DNA of 64,000 bases from Druceiella hillmani (GCA_039881145.1 JAYKKI010000076.1:9355001-9419000); one strand, 5' to 3'. Counted from the first letter of the stretch, positions 35,867 to 48,080 are shown. The notes: generated by a model from the letters alone, not told the origin. A program made the numbers and translations.

Positions 35867-36290
35867 ATCATCATCAACCAGTATCTAACCACTTCTGGAT
35901 GCTGGATCTTTCCTTAGACACGTCACCATACACGTTCTTCCGTCTTCCACATCCAACTACTTCCCGCCAACTTTTTTTGGGTAGTTAGTCCATCTGGCAG
36001 GGGGTGTCCCATACTGCGCTTCGAAGTTCATGGTTCTACCCCACTGGTTATAAGTTCTTCGGCAAATATGACCACTGTAATTCCAGGTTTATTATAATAA
36101 GCGCTATGTTGACTAGTTTGGTTCTCCAGTGGAATTCTTTATAAAATTTGGTTCTCCGGTGGAATTCTTCATAAAAATTTTATCTTTGAGAAACTCTTCA
36201 AGCGTAGCTCTTTTTATCGCCTGCGGAGCAACTTTAAATTTATCAATCAGGTCATTTGCGACAGTCCACATTTCAGGGTCATAGGTTATT
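35867..36290 (-). mobile_element. RTE-like LINE 3' end (ORF C-terminus plus tail)
   Basis: Begins at the LINE 3' tail catcatcatcaaccagt on the plus strand, then tggatgctggatctttcc, acacgtcaccata, ttcccgccaactttttttggg, ccatctggcagggggtgtcccatactgcgctt and gcgacagtccacatttca. This ordered series is what I recall as the 3' part of RTE-type LINEs in several insect genomes. The minus strand encodes degenerate pieces of a C-terminal 'A-x-R-A-I-x-R-A-x-L' type region. Frameshifts and a 36-bp internal duplication (tttggttctcc(a/g)gtggaattctt at 36119 and 36148) show that it is dead. It appears to be inserted in another repeat (aaatttgg on both sides). Confidence 0.75.
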
Positions 36291-37933
36291 ATGAACAGAA
36301 TGCACTGATGCGAATACGTTATATAGCCTAGATCAATATATAAGCTATTTTTTAACTATTTATATCTGAAATCTAAAGTGTTGACATCCGTCTTTTGTAA
36401 TGTTCATTAGGTTTCTACTTGAATATGCAGTTAAATATCACGTATTATGGTGTGTAACAAAAGTTCTCTAAGTTTCATGTTATCAAACTATGTGTGCCAA
36501 ATTTCCAGATCTCAGCGCGGTTCTTATAGTACGATTAAACGAAAAAAAATCTTACGAAATTGATACAGGCAGAAATTAAACTGGATTGAGAGGTAGGCTA
36601 CATTACTGTAATTCAAGCAAGTAAGATATATTAGTCGCAAGCAGGATATATTAAAACGAACTTAGAAAAAATTTTGGCTTTATAGATAGTCAAAATAATC
36701 ATTTTCTTTCACATTTTTAATTAGTTACTTTTTTATATCATAACTTATAATTCAAAATTAATCAGGTCTTTTTTTGCAACATTTGAAAGAGCAAAGAAAA
36801 TTATAGAATTCCAAAGAAAATTACGAAACATATGAAGCCTGGAGCCTTAAGAACAGAAGATCGTGTATATATGAGTTTACTTGAGAATTAGTGAGATAAA
36901 AATAGTACGGCAAATTACAATATTCTATTTTCGCCCTTTAAGTTGTTCAAATATCCTGAATGTACTAGTGATACTTAGATTTCATGGAATTTGTTTTTCT
37001 TATATTTTATTACTAAACTTGAAAAACTTACTACCTGCAGGACGCAAATCACATAGAAAAGAATTAATATGAGATTTTTTGTTACGATTTAACTTACAAC
37101 TCAATAAATTCTTTAAAATTATATATGTTTAGTATAGGTCTAAATTAATGAAAAGAAAATATAGTAGCAAACAAAGAAATAATTATCCTTCATTTTGAAT
37201 ATAACACAGTCTACAAGACGAAGTTAGACAGATATCTTTTCTACTTTTCATAGAGCTTAATTTTTGGTTAATTGTTTAGAAAGCTTACGAATAGAAAATT
37301 GTACCTTCATTCCTCAGAAAAAAAGTGGATTTGAATTGATTTGAAGTATTGATTTACGATTACAATCTTAAATTGAATTAAACGCTAGAAATATCGATTT
37401 CAAGCTTATGTTGCAATAGCAATTTATAAAGCGATAACATTTATCTCGATCTACCGGAAATTAATATTTTCAAATGAAAGTAGAGTCAAGATGATTAAAA
37501 ATAAAAGTGGATTACTTTGCTTTAGAGACACGGAAAAATTCGCCTCGGTTCCAGAAATATCCACTTAGAAATTATTGAAACCATAGTAAAGGACTTTGAC
37601 GTGACTTTTTGGAGAATAGACCTTCAAAAAGATTTGCCTTAGCCTCAACTTCTAGTTATGTAATGAAGAACTACTAATGTATAGGAAATACTTCCAAATT
37701 ATTATTACCAATTTTTGTACATTTTGTAACTTGAAATGAAATAATAATGAAAGTAATATTAATATTTTTTGAGTCATGTTTCAGAAAAAAATTATTGTTC
37801 TATTTTTATTAATTAATAGGTTTAAATAAGATCCAGCCTAATAATAGACTAGAACTATATTTAGATTTGGACGAGAATAAATAGTGCCATGGAACAAACC
37901 AACATTACTACTTTGATAATATAAGAAGTAAAA
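36291..37933. other. AT-rich intergenic DNA
   Basis: About 36440-36560 resembles the host repeat into which the LINE tail inserted (tttcatgttatcaaactatgtgtgccaaatttcc). Plus ORF 36881-37072 has no support. Confidence 0.45.
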
Positions 37934-38113
37934 ATGAGTCAACCAGAGCCATTGGCAGTTTTAATGACAATGCCACCCGCAAATCATTTACGTTCATTCA
38001 CATTTTTTGTCGTAGAAATATCTAATACAAAACATTCATTTACATCTATGGAGTATGTAGGTTTGTATAAGGGTAAAAATATCATGAGTAAACACACAGA
38101 GCACATAATATAG
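37934..38113 (+). CDS. candidate 59-aa ORF of unknown function
   Basis: ATG at 37934 opens a 59-codon frame to TAG at 38111-38113 (MSQPEPLAVLMTMPPANHLR..., then ...TSMEYVGLYKGKNIMSKHTE). It has balanced codon use for such AT-rich DNA and a near-canonical AATAAA only one base after the stop (38115-38120). There is no signal peptide and no obvious TATA box within 100 bp. It could be a terminal exon, a short transcript or chance. I recognise no family. Confidence 0.25.
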   Translation: MSQPEPLAVLMTMPPANHLRSFTFFVVEISNTKHSFTSMEYVGLYKGKNIMSKHTEHII

Positions 38114-39418
38114 CAATAAATGTAAGGTAATGATTTGATTTGCATGAAAGGAAAGTAGAATCATAGCATGAAGTTTTGATATGTACCGGAAATATTTTCT
38201 ATGATTACTAACCAAAAGAAAAAAGTCCCCGTAATCCGATTTAAACTATAAATTAATTTTAAATTAATGTTAAAGGTTTCATCAGCATTACTAGGAAATT
38301 TTAAAAATATTATCTTAATGATTTTTATTGAAACGTTAGTTATATTTTGCAATTAAATTTCCATTATTGTTCTACTAATTTTTTAATTTTGTGAAAAAGC
38401 AGAAAAGTTCATAATTTTATAATCATTTATTTATCCACATTAACCGTTAATGTGTATTCGATATTATTGGTTCAACGTCATTTTAGTAATTCATTTGCCA
38501 AGGGCAAATTGCCTTATAAAGTGGAACAATTACCACAAGATGATCAGACTAGTTATATTATTTTATCGCATTGTTTAATACCAATGTTAACTGTTACAAT
38601 TAATCTCGTAATGCATTGTATATTATTGTAACATTGCAAAAATTGAGGAAGAATTTGTCGCATCAATAATTTATTGAAATTGCACCCTCATGCTATAAAG
38701 AGAGTTACTTATATAAATTCAAGAACACCAATAACATGAATGTGTCGAAGTTGTCAATAAAGAAGCTTTGAAATTGATTGCCCATAAATTTAGAATAAGG
38801 AAATGTTAAATATCAGTCTGAATAAGTCGTAAGATAAATAATTGTGCAAATAATCAAAGGTACAATTTCTTCCACTTGTGACTAGAATATTCTTATTTGA
38901 TTTCCATTCAGTGCCACTAAATGCACGCCCTGGCCAGATTTTAGTTCCAGTTTGATCAACAACAAATAAATAGATTCCATCTTATGAAAATATTTGTACG
39001 TATTAGCGATGAGCAACCACGGGGATATTTTTCTGCCATATCTTTTATATCTTTCTTAAAATATTGATAAACATATCTTTGTTCTCTAGATAAATTATAT
39101 ATATATATATATAATTTTTTTTTTCTTATTATTTGAAAAATAAATCGTACCATTTTCCTTAAGAAATACCAATAAAAAATTTAGTTAAAAAATAGGATGG
39201 TCCACTTGTCCCAATATGACTACAGTTGTAGTCATCTGAAACAAAACGAGTAAGGTTGTGGTTTTTACAACTGGAATTATTAAAATATAATTACGTTCCT
39301 CAAAATTACGCATGTCAGAAGCAACATTTTTATTTTCACGATTTTTACATCATTCGTATTATTAATGTACAGTGAGCTCCGTTTTTCCGTCTGTTCATAT
39401 TTCTTGTTAATTTCTTTT
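38114..39418. other. AT-rich intergenic DNA with a promoter-like site
   Basis: TATAAAGA at 38694 and a second tatataaa 15 bp later precede ATG 38736. The frame there is only 11 codons (MNVSKLSIKKL). Its NVSKLSI resembles MVSKLAI of gene B but is not followed by a GT donor. I treat it as unproven. Minus ORFs 38161-38352 and 38956-39153 have no support. Confidence 0.25.
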
Positions 39419-39670
39419 TCAATACATTAACAAAACGCACGAAACAAGTATCGTCCTCCAAATTTTTAGAGTATACTGCAAGATAATATACATTAAAACC
39501 AAAAATTCGTCAAGTGATTCTCCATCCTCTACTAAACCATACACTATAAAGTCTACGTAAATATCATAAAATAAATACGGTACTCCGTAACAAAATATGT
39601 TTAATTCCGTGATTTTTAATAAATGAATTTGAAAATATGATGAGTTTCTTTTCATTTTTAAGGGGTCCAA
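39419..39670 (-). other. hydrophobic 83-codon frame, possible receptor exon
   Basis: The frame contains YGVPYLFYDIYVDFIVYG and DGESLDEFLVLMYIIL, then QYTLKIWRTI. Two hydrophobic helices are separated by an acidic turn, then K-x-W. This layout is reminiscent of an exon from an insect chemoreceptor (Or/Gr), but no diagnostic motif is present and no flanking exons were found. It could equally be an accidental frame in AT-rich DNA. Confidence 0.15.
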
Positions 39671-40399
39671 GAAATTCGTAATAGGGTTTATTTTGGAATG
39701 ATAATAAAAATAAAATATGAAAAAGTATATTTTTTATCTATTCATAAGATTTTACAAATTCCTTAGTTTTATTATTTCAAAAAATTTCAGTTATATCAGG
39801 GAAAGTATAATGAAATTTTAATAAAGTTGGCCTACAGTTGAACAATGGTGGCACGGCTGAGAAGACAGGACGGAGACAGTGAACACAGCAATCCACAATT
39901 TTAGCCCGACCTTGTGTTGAAAATATCAATGTGGTATTGAGGAAGAATTGCATAGTATTAATTGGATGTACATTTTAGAAAACGTGGGTTGAGATTATAT
40001 TACCATGTTAATAAAGTAAATTGATTCCTTGCGTTGAATAGTTGATATAGACCTCATTTGTTCAAGTGTTCTTCTGAATATGATTAACTCCAGCATGATT
40101 TGGAACAATCTCTGGAAATAAAATATCTTTTATAATATATTAGTAAATCAACTTTTAATCTTTGTTGGATACCAAAATAAGTTTCACTACAGGAAATACC
40201 AGTTTAAGATTTAATTAAATGTTAAAAAACGAAAAGTCAAAACGGTCGAAATCGTACTTTTACAGATTTCAACCTGTTTGATGTATTTAATTGTTAGCAT
40301 TAATGACACAAGGAGTGTTAAAACCAACCCCTTTAATAAAATGAAAGAATGTAACCCTTTTCATAAGAGTTTCATATTAATTCATTGTCCACTGTTCTT

Positions 40400-40774
40400 T
40401 TACATATTGTTTGCTGCTTTTAAATTGATATTATTATTTTTTTTAATCAAAACGTCTTTGGTAACAACGTATAAAGATATCAAAATGAATGATACTTCCC
40501 TTTCTTCCTTCAATAGGAACCGTTTAAAAAATTTAAATTTTTTTAGAAGATTTACTTTTTTGCAATACCAATTTATTAGAAATTCAGTTTGTTTTTCTTT
40601 GATTGCAACTTTATTTGGTTGAAATCTGAAATACATAGATATAGGTGCTTCAGAATCCCTATATTTCCGTGTCATAGACCTATGTTTATTATTGCGACAT
40701 ATCGGGTAAATGAGATGCAGTAAGATAAACATTTTGAGCTTCAGAAAAGCACCTATTATATACTGTGTAACCAC
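40400..40774 (-). other. longest ORF in the window (124 codons), unsupported
   Basis: Minus frame rich in Lys, Asn, Ile and Phe (MVTQYIIGAFLKLKMF..., QPNKVAIKEKQTEFLINWYC..., LLKEEREVSFIL). An acceptor-like tatttcag lies inside it just before FQPNKV, so a real exon could begin there. An overlapping plus frame of 114 codons (40278-40622) is equally open, which suggests compositional chance on at least one strand. No domain recognised. Confidence 0.15.
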
Positions 40775-42015
40775 TGTTTTTTTTTGTTTAGATGTTTGAT
40801 ATATTCTATAAGGTTTAGATTCGAATAGATCTGAAATTATTTTTTTGCTTCATTTAACACAACACTCCCAATTTCTGTGTTGTTCTTTTTTTTATTTACC
40901 GTTGAGCGAGAAATTGTTCATTTTGTAATTATTATTTACGTACGTCGAAATGCACGTCTTCGTACGTTGAAAACCACGAGCAGAACTTAAGCGTTTAATA
41001 ACTTTCTAACATGAGTGATCAACAAAAAGAAAGCGTCGCTGCTGAAAGAAAAACTGCACTACCAGAATTCTGCGTTTATCTAATAGTTCTAAATATTTAA
41101 AGTCGCATAATATTTCTACATAACTATTTACAAATATTAATTTTTCACAAATTTAATACATCCATTAATACTATTTTCACATGTCTCACGGGCTTAGAAA
41201 AATTAAGCATATTTAAATCATGTTATTTACCACCATGAGAATATGTTAATATATTGTCTAGTATACCTTTCAAAGATATAATAAACACACAATTTATAAT
41301 ACGAAGTCTTTTTGCATTTGATTAAATTACTTCTATAAGCTTTTCATACCCACATGTTACAAATTGGCCGAATATTATTCGCAAATTGATTGAGCCTACT
41401 TAGCTATGATAATATCATTTTAAATACAGTTATTTGTGCTAAGATTGTGAATACTTTTCATATATTCAACAATAGCGCTTTAAGTGGAGATGGTGAGCGG
41501 TAACTAACAAAAATTACTATTTCATAGCTTAATGTTTCATGAAAGTTTTCAAATCATACCCCAAAATTTTATTAAAAGGCTTCTTCTGTGATATTTTATG
41601 CAGTGGGATTAAAAAAAGACTCTACGACTACGAGAAATTAACTAAAAGACCCGACTTTATATTTGCCCAAAAAAATCTTGTGAGGTCTTATTTTCTCGCC
41701 ATACTATTTATATTATAAGCCGTTTTCAAGCAGTTAAACTACTTACATACATATATATGCATGTGTGCGTGTGCGTACGTGTGCATGTGTGTGTGTGTTT
41801 GTACACACACACTTATATTTATATATACGTTTAAAGTAAGAAAAATAATGAATTTTAATTCTTAATAAAATCGATTTTGGTTTATCTCGATACTTTCACT
41901 AGTGATCCGAAGCGGATGCGTGAAATCGATTTGATATAAATGGAAATTTGTAATTGTTAATTTGTGCGACCTTGTACACTGTATTATGAACATTTCATTT
42001 ATGTATATCAAATAG
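40775..42015. other. AT-rich upstream region of gene A
   Basis: Contains a 29-codon ATG frame at 41011-41100 (MSDQQKESVAAERKTALPEF...) with coding-like composition but no other support, and a TG/CA-rich microsatellite (separate entry). Nothing else recognised. Confidence 0.4.
41750..41812. repeat. (TG)n / (CA)n compound microsatellite
   Basis: gtgtgcgtgtgcgtacgtgtgc followed by tgtgtgtgtg and acacacacac. Confidence 0.9.
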
Positions 42016-42023
42016 TATAAAGA
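42016..42023 (+). promoter_or_regulatory. TATA box of gene A
   Basis: TATAAAGA, 71 bp before the ATG at 42087. The 5'UTR has acagaagttt at 42047 and cgttcttcaattcagtcaa at 42063-42081. Both blocks recur in gene B at the same distance from its ATG, so promoter and leader were duplicated with the gene. Confidence 0.8.
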
Positions 42024-42086
42024 GTGCGGAAGTAGAGGTTTTCTTCACAGAAGTTTCGGCAACGTTCTTCAATTCAGTCAACTGCG

Positions 42087-42889
42087 ATGGCAAACTTTGC
42101 AAGTAAGTCCGATTACAAAATATATTATTATTTATTGACCATTTGGTCAGTACATACTGACCCTAGTAATATTTCTAACGCTATCAACTCTGCATGCATG
42201 ATCAGACAATGGGCTCGTAATAAGAGACTCCTGGTCAATCCTACTATATCCCAGGCTTGAATATATTTGGCGTTAATTTTGTAGAAATTCATTAATCACA
42301 ATTAAATGAAACTACGTGATGTAGTATTGTTTCTACTTTCTTTAAGTTCTTTACCACGACCTAGGTTTCGTTGTATTACAACATCGTCTGGTGGGATATT
42401 AGCAAAGATTCTTTGCTAATAGCCCACCTGGAGATGTTGTCATATAACGAAACCTAGGTCGTGGTAAAGAACTTAAACAAATTAGAAATAATACTACATC
42501 ACGTAGTTTCATTTAATTGTGTAGCAAGGAAATATTATTTGTTTTTAATTACTTGAGGTTATATTTAAACATTTTCGAAAAATGTATAAAATTTCATATT
42601 TTTTGAATAAGTCTAGATTATTCGTGTATTATAAACCATTTGTACATTTAATATTATATGTTTACTTTTGATTCAAAGATTTTTAAAAATATTAGGTGAC
42701 TTGGATCATTTTTTAAATTTAGTTCTTATTTTTCTCATTTCAGTTCTATTTCTAGTAATTGCTGGGCTCGTAGGGCTATCCACTCAGATGAATGATGCTG
42801 TCTGGCTTAAACGTTTTCCAACACAGGAGAGATTTGTCCGCTCAGTAGAGGATACTCCATATGCTTCCTACTATCAGCCGATGTATTAA
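42087..42889 (+). CDS. gene A: two-exon secreted peptide precursor (53 aa)
   Basis: Exon 1 is 42087-42102 (ATG GCA AAC TTT GCA A) with donor GTAAGT. Exon 2 is 42744-42889 after tttctcatttcag. The phase-1 join gives MANFAILFLVIAGLVGLSTQ, a classic signal peptide with cleavage expected at or just after STQ. It is followed by a mature part of about 33 residues, with MNDAVWLKRFPTQ, RFVRSVEDTPYA and the C-terminus SYYQPMY. There is no cysteine. A Lys-Arg pair in the mature part could be a prohormone cleavage site. The gene shares promoter, 5'UTR, exon structure and leader with gene B (56992-59429, -), while the mature peptides diverge. The intron (641 bp) holds a full hairpin repeat. ATTAAA follows at 42995. 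The role is unknown; secreted peptides of this architecture in insects include neuropeptides, salivary or venom peptides and immune peptides. A second AG at 42752-42753 is a possible alternative acceptor but would break the leader. Confidence 0.8.
42257..42521. repeat. hairpin repeat, copy D, inside intron of gene A (reverse orientation)
   Basis: Begins with the tail ttgaatatatttggcgtt and then cacaattaaatgaaactacg. The arms pair over roughly 105 bp and turn at ttagcaaagattctttgctaat. It ends ttaattgtg at 42521. Arms are nearly complementary (only a few mismatches), so the gene A pre-mRNA would carry a long stable stem. No 13-bp direct repeat is seen around this copy. Confidence 0.9.
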
Positions 42890-42994
42890 TTTCACCGATT
42901 ATCAAATTCATCATGACTTTGTACACCTTATAGCTTCATCAATACGTTTAGAATGAAAAATATCTTTGTTTATTAATTGTAATGCTTGGTATTT

Positions 42995-43000
42995 ATTAAA
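42995..43000 (+). terminator. polyadenylation signal of gene A (ATTAAA)
   Basis: ATTAAA, the commonest variant hexamer, 106 bp after the stop codon. No closer AATAAA is present on this strand. Confidence 0.5.
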
Positions 43001-45289
43001 GTGAATATTCATAAAGTAACAAAATTTATTAACATAAACACCTACAAGAAATGTCGTCATAAATTCTATTTTATAGAGTATAATATATTTCCCCACAATT
43101 ACAAATGTTAAATTCTCATAACTTATAGGAGAAATTCAGATGTAAAAATTACATTCTCATTACATCCTCTTCATTTCCATTTTAGTTTCCAAAACAGTAT
43201 CATTTATGATTGAATTTATTTCTATTCAAAAGTAAAATAAACAGTTTTTTCTTCTTCATTATTTCTTCATCAGGCATTCTCTCATCATCTTCATATGCAT
43301 TACAGGAAAGAACAGTATTGGTGAAATAACATTTATAAATAAACATAAATTTGGAAACTATTTTAGGTTTTTTTCTCTTAAAATGTGTTCCCTTCTCACG
43401 TGAATTTAATGTAATAAAATTTTAACTTTCAAGAATCACACCTTACTTTACGTTCAATATTTCCTTGTATAACGAATTCATCTATCCCTTAAGTCATTAT
43501 CGGTAAGTTAAATCAGTAATTGATATAGCTAATTAGCAACGAACATGCTATTTCCATTATTCTGTACGAATGTGTGGGGTGTACTGGTGAATATGCGTAT
43601 GAATATATGTTATTTAGATTTTAATTGTTTATTGAATATTTTTAAAATTTTCGCAATCTATAGAGTCTGAACTCATATTCTAATATTTTTCAGTTTAAAG
43701 TCTTGTATTGCATTTCAAAGACCCAAACACTTTCACAACGCCTGAGTAGTTCAACAGAATTCTTCGGTAAATTTTTAATCGTTCGTACAAATTGGTTAAT
43801 TAATCGACATAGTTACGTTATTCGACTATAATGAATGTGCCCAAAAATAGTCTGGAATCGCGTAATTTTACCAAACTCGGCAGTAAATTTTCAATTTACG
43901 TTTAATTTCTTTTTAGTGCCTTATTCAACGATGTTGTTGTGATCAGCTGGTGTGTTTCAATTTTTCATTCTATGGTATTCTTGTAACAGAAAACTCATGA
44001 TGATGAATAAAAGAATTTAGAAAAAATAAAACTCAAATATTCCTTCCAATATCACACTGAGACTGCTAGATATTTGCAAGCTATGATAGGCAAAAAAATA
44101 TAAAAAGTCAACTCCAAAGCTTTATCCATCTATGCCTAAAGTATATTCTCTTAATACCTTGGTTTCAGGGAATATCTGATAACAATTTGCTAAAAATATG
44201 TAAAAATCCCATGGGCCATTAAAACCCGTCGATATCTCCAATTAGGCTTTGGATTGAAACCCTCAAGTAAATAAAAATGTGCCCCCTCCCCTCGTAACAT
44301 ACTAGGTGGTGTCCTGGATTTGTGAAACTCAAGAGTATCGGTAAGACCTTAAGCAAAGCCATTCATGATGCACAGGATTGATCAAGGTGAAAAATCACCA
44401 TGGATGCACTTTACTTCTCCAAGAAATGAACAGAGAGAGAAATAATGATACTACTATTGTTTTTACAGTATTTTTAGCATAGTATGTTTTTTTATCACGT
44501 TTCACACATTATTCATGACGTCAAAAAAATAATGACAAATCTTAGAAATAAATAATTAATTATAGTACCTGACTAGCCATATTAAGTGCTGAAATTAAAA
44601 ATATCATGCAGTACATATTTTAGTGGAAAGTTTATTGAGTTTTTTTATGATTTCGTAGTGAAACAAACATATTAATAGGGTTTCATAATGAGACAAGGAA
44701 GTTTTAAGTGTTTCGTAGCGAAAAAACATTTTTTTTGCATTTTCAGAAATTTTTGAAACTGCTTCCTATGGAATTTTAAATTAATATTTTTTCATTTATT
44801 TTCACACACATATTTACAGACAACCTATGCGTAATGATAAAAAAATAATGGTTTATCATGGTTTGCACTGTTAAATTAAAAATGACTACAAAATTCAACA
44901 GAACTACAAAAAATAAAGGTGGCACATTTCAACATCTTTCATTCATCATAAATCATTCATACTCATCTGCGACCGCTAGCAAGTGGTTGAGCAGTTGAAT
45001 ACTATGGAAAGGAAATCTTTTTAAGGAATATCTTTTGCACGCGTTCAATCGTGTGTCCCAAATAATGGAGCCAGATTCTAATCGGCTCCACACTAATAAA
45101 ATGTACACTATTCCCACCTCCACTCAGGTTGTTTTAGGATCTCACCAGGAACCCGTGACGACCCACCTCATACAAAAGAGGAGACTATCGAAGGTCCTCT
45201 AATAGTGTCTGTTTCTACAGTCTTAGGGCTTCTACCCAACGGAGTTAGAGTCTGCCCCTTAAGTAAGCGAATTGATGAATTGAAAATCT
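43001..45289. other. AT-rich intergenic DNA with two GC-richer patches
   Basis: About 44300-44430 (gtggtgtcctggatttgtgaa, catggatgcactttacttc) and about 44965-45270 (ggatctcaccaggaacccgtg, tctacccaacggagttaga) are GC-richer with no long frame. They look like pieces of dispersed repeats but I cannot name them. The second abuts hairpin copy E. Confidence 0.4.
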
Positions 45290-45401
45290 ACAATTAAATG
45301 AAACTACGTGATGTAGTATTATTTCTACTTTCTTTAAGTTTTTTTCCACGACCTAAGTTTCGTTGTATTACAACATCTTCAGGTAGGCTGTTAGCAAAGA
45401 T
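45290..45401. repeat. hairpin repeat, copy E (left half only)
   Basis: acaattaaatgaaactacg through ttagcaaagat. The right arm is missing; the sequence continues into unrelated DNA at 45402. The frames 45298-45531 (+) and 45294-45506 (-) run through the junction and are not genes. Confidence 0.85.
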
Positions 45402-45754
45402 GAAAAATGAAAGTGCACTCAATAATACAGGCTTTGCTGCAACCAACATCCCAACAGCCCAACATTTTTTCACCACTACAGTTTTTCTATATGTTTCTGA
45501 AATCAAGATTTATTTCATAATTTTAGATTGACAACATTTCTATAGACTTTTGAAATCAAAATTTATTTCATAATTCTAGATTGTTTAACTCAAAAATAAA
45601 GGGGGGGGTTGCATATTTTTTTATTATCTCTCTGAAGGTATAGGACCTGAAAGTATATAAGAAATATTTTCGTTATAAGACAACCTGTCCTATATATGAA
45701 ATTTAAAAAGAAAATCGATTACATAAATTGCTCTCCCTAAAATTTTTCCTAAAA

Positions 45755-45808
45755 AATAAAACATATTAAACAACAATATCGCAATATTGTTGTTTAATAT
45801 GTTTTATT
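45755..45808. repeat. 25-bp perfect inverted repeat, 4-nt loop
   Basis: The left arm ends caacaatat, the loop is cgca, and the right arm is its exact complement. Its perfection in otherwise drifting DNA suggests recent origin or constraint. Confidence 0.9.
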
Positions 45809-47331
45809 GCTGTATTTCATTACAAGTTTCTTCTTCAAGCAATTTGTAAGAGAAACGGTTATGACGGACGTGCTAAGAGACACGCCAGTGATCTTAAAAT
45901 GGTTCCGTTTATCCTTTTAAGATACAGAGACCTAAAATTGGATAGAACTTAAATAAAATTTCATTTTTAATTACAATTTTTTTCATTTTAGGTCTACATC
46001 AGCTAAATTTAATTTATAGTATTGTGCAAAGGGTCCACTTCTGTAATTAGTCAGTAAGGCGTTTGAAAAAAACACACAGCGAGCAAAGTTGGAGACAAAT
46101 GGAGATAAATTTGGTTAATTACACTGTTCCAGAAATAATTACCCTAAAATATAAATAATTACCATAAAAACCCATTTTTGCAGAAAACACATACATGCCA
46201 GGTAACAATTAGCAAATAATATTTTGCAACATATTTAGATTATTTCATTAAATCACTCCAACATTTATCATGAGACGTTTTCCCATAAATACCAAAGACG
46301 TAATTTTTATTACAAAGACGCTTGGTTTTAATTGTAGATTAAAAATATTGAGCTTGTAGCAAATTATTTGAATGTCCATGGGTATCATAAAATTTATAGA
46401 AAAAGAATATCTCTTTCGTTTTTAGCAAAGATACGTGTGAGTAGATAATATTTATTAAACAATAAATATTTTTTTTATGTTTTCAATATAATTACTAAGA
46501 CTGTTATAAAGGATTTTCTTACACAAAGACTGTAATTTATAGATTTCGAAGTTATTAAAAAAATAGCCTTTATCTAAGGAAAGATTCTTTGCTATTTTAC
46601 TTGAATTAAGTTGAAAGGGTGCTAAGTGGTATATTTATTGTTATTTTCTTAATTGACCAGTTAAATATTTATCAAATCTTTTTAAATTTTAAGTAGTATA
46701 ATTAATATTTTGCTTAAAACATGTAATTTTCATTATCTATTTAATTGTCCTGTAGAGATTTTGGTGAAATTATGCAAATATTCCGAAAGTGAGCTTCGTT
46801 CATAGTTACCTGTAGATGGAGAAAAGTGTAGACGTAGATAGATAATTTCGCGGACGATCCATAATATTAATATAAAACTAAAGTTTCACAACGTGGAAGG
46901 GAATTTTATGTTAATAAAATAATGAAAATAATGAGATTTCGCGAATAACACGATAGGGTTCAAAGCTGGCTAGTTAATATTATACCATGGACATAATTAC
47001 CAGCAAACAAAAAGTTTATAGATAAAACAGAATGACTATATTTATTATATGACCATTTAAACTTTCAGTTAAAAGCCAATTACAAATATTTAAGATTAAT
47101 TTTTAATTTATTTTTCCTGAAAAATTTGTTATAAAATAAATATAAATCGTAAAGTCTAGCGTTATAAATATATATTTTAATGTACCTGTTTTAATATAAA
47201 TTAAATAGTATTTATACCCTCCACCAGTCCCTCCTCCGCCATTTCCCTATATTTATAAATATAGTGAAAAAAGTTTTAGCGACATTTTCAAAATAAAAAT
47301 TTTGTTTTTATAGTTACATAAAAAATCACAA
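45809..47331. other. AT-rich intergenic DNA
   Basis: No open frame, splice-flanked segment or repeat end was recognised. Confidence 0.5.
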
Positions 47332-47411
47332 TATACACTCAATGGCCAAGTTTTAAATTTTTAGATAACTACATATAGTTATGTAAAAAAAACTTGGTCA
47401 TTGAGTGTATA
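47332..47411. mobile_element. 80-bp MITE, TA-flanked
   Basis: Inverted ends cactcaatggccaagttt (from 47336) and its near-exact complement, bounded by TATA on both sides. This fits a tiny non-autonomous Tc1/mariner-type element with TA target duplication. It is almost entirely terminal inverted repeat. Confidence 0.7.
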
Positions 47412-47523
47412 ATGAAAATGTAATTCTACTAAAATATAATTCTTATACCTCGACCATGAGCCGTATTTGGGATAATAAGACTGCGATAATGAAGTTATTT
47501 TTCATAAACTGTGTAAAGTATGG

Positions 47524-47526
<3 letters not shown>

Positions 47527-47589
<63 letters not shown>
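47527..47589. repeat. (TA)n microsatellite
   Basis: Long TA run. Plus ORF 47405-47632 reads through it and is spurious. Confidence 0.95.
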
Positions 47590-47590
<1 letters not shown>

Positions 47591-48080
47591 TATATATACA
47601 AAATACATGCATGTATATATATCTATATATGATTGTGTTTATTTTACTTGCAATAAGCACATACACACACAAACATTGTAATTGTTTTTATTTATATGCA
47701 TGGCTATTTATAAAAATATAAAAACCACTAAACAAAAAGCTCCAAAAGAAAATTAAAACCAAATTTGAAACTTGGCCATTGGTAACATATAACGGACGAT
47801 GAAAATGAAATGATACACGTTTCTCTTGTTTGTGACATTATAATTAATTTCTCCCTGACTTTCGGTTATCTATCAACTTTAAAAACTATGTATGAAATTA
47901 ATCCCGATTCGAATTAAAATATACATATGTTGACTACAAAAACAAAATATTATCGACATTTTTGTTATTTACCTGCTACGATTACAGATTACATATTTTC
48001 TTTTTTTTATCTTGCCAATTGCCATACATTTTGTCATATAACCGGACCACACTTAACTTTTATAAATGTGATAATCGGAA

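Noticed and set aside
38694..38771. Third exon 1 of the secreted-peptide family (MNVSKLSI after a TATA box)
   Set aside because: No GT donor after the short coding stretch, the shared 5'UTR block is missing, and TATA-to-ATG spacing is 42 rather than about 70 bp.
40278..40622. 114-codon plus frame
   Set aside because: Phe/Leu/Asn-rich composition expected of AT-rich DNA, and it overlaps an equally long frame on the opposite strand.
42752..42753. Alternative acceptor AG within exon 2 of gene A
   Set aside because: Using it shifts the frame and destroys the leader that aligns with gene B; the AG at 42742-42743 follows a better pyrimidine tract.
45298..45531. 77-codon plus frame beginning MKLRDVVLFLLSLSFF, which looks like a signal peptide
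   Set aside because: The first half is the arm of hairpin repeat copy E, so the apparent signal peptide is a translation of the repeat.
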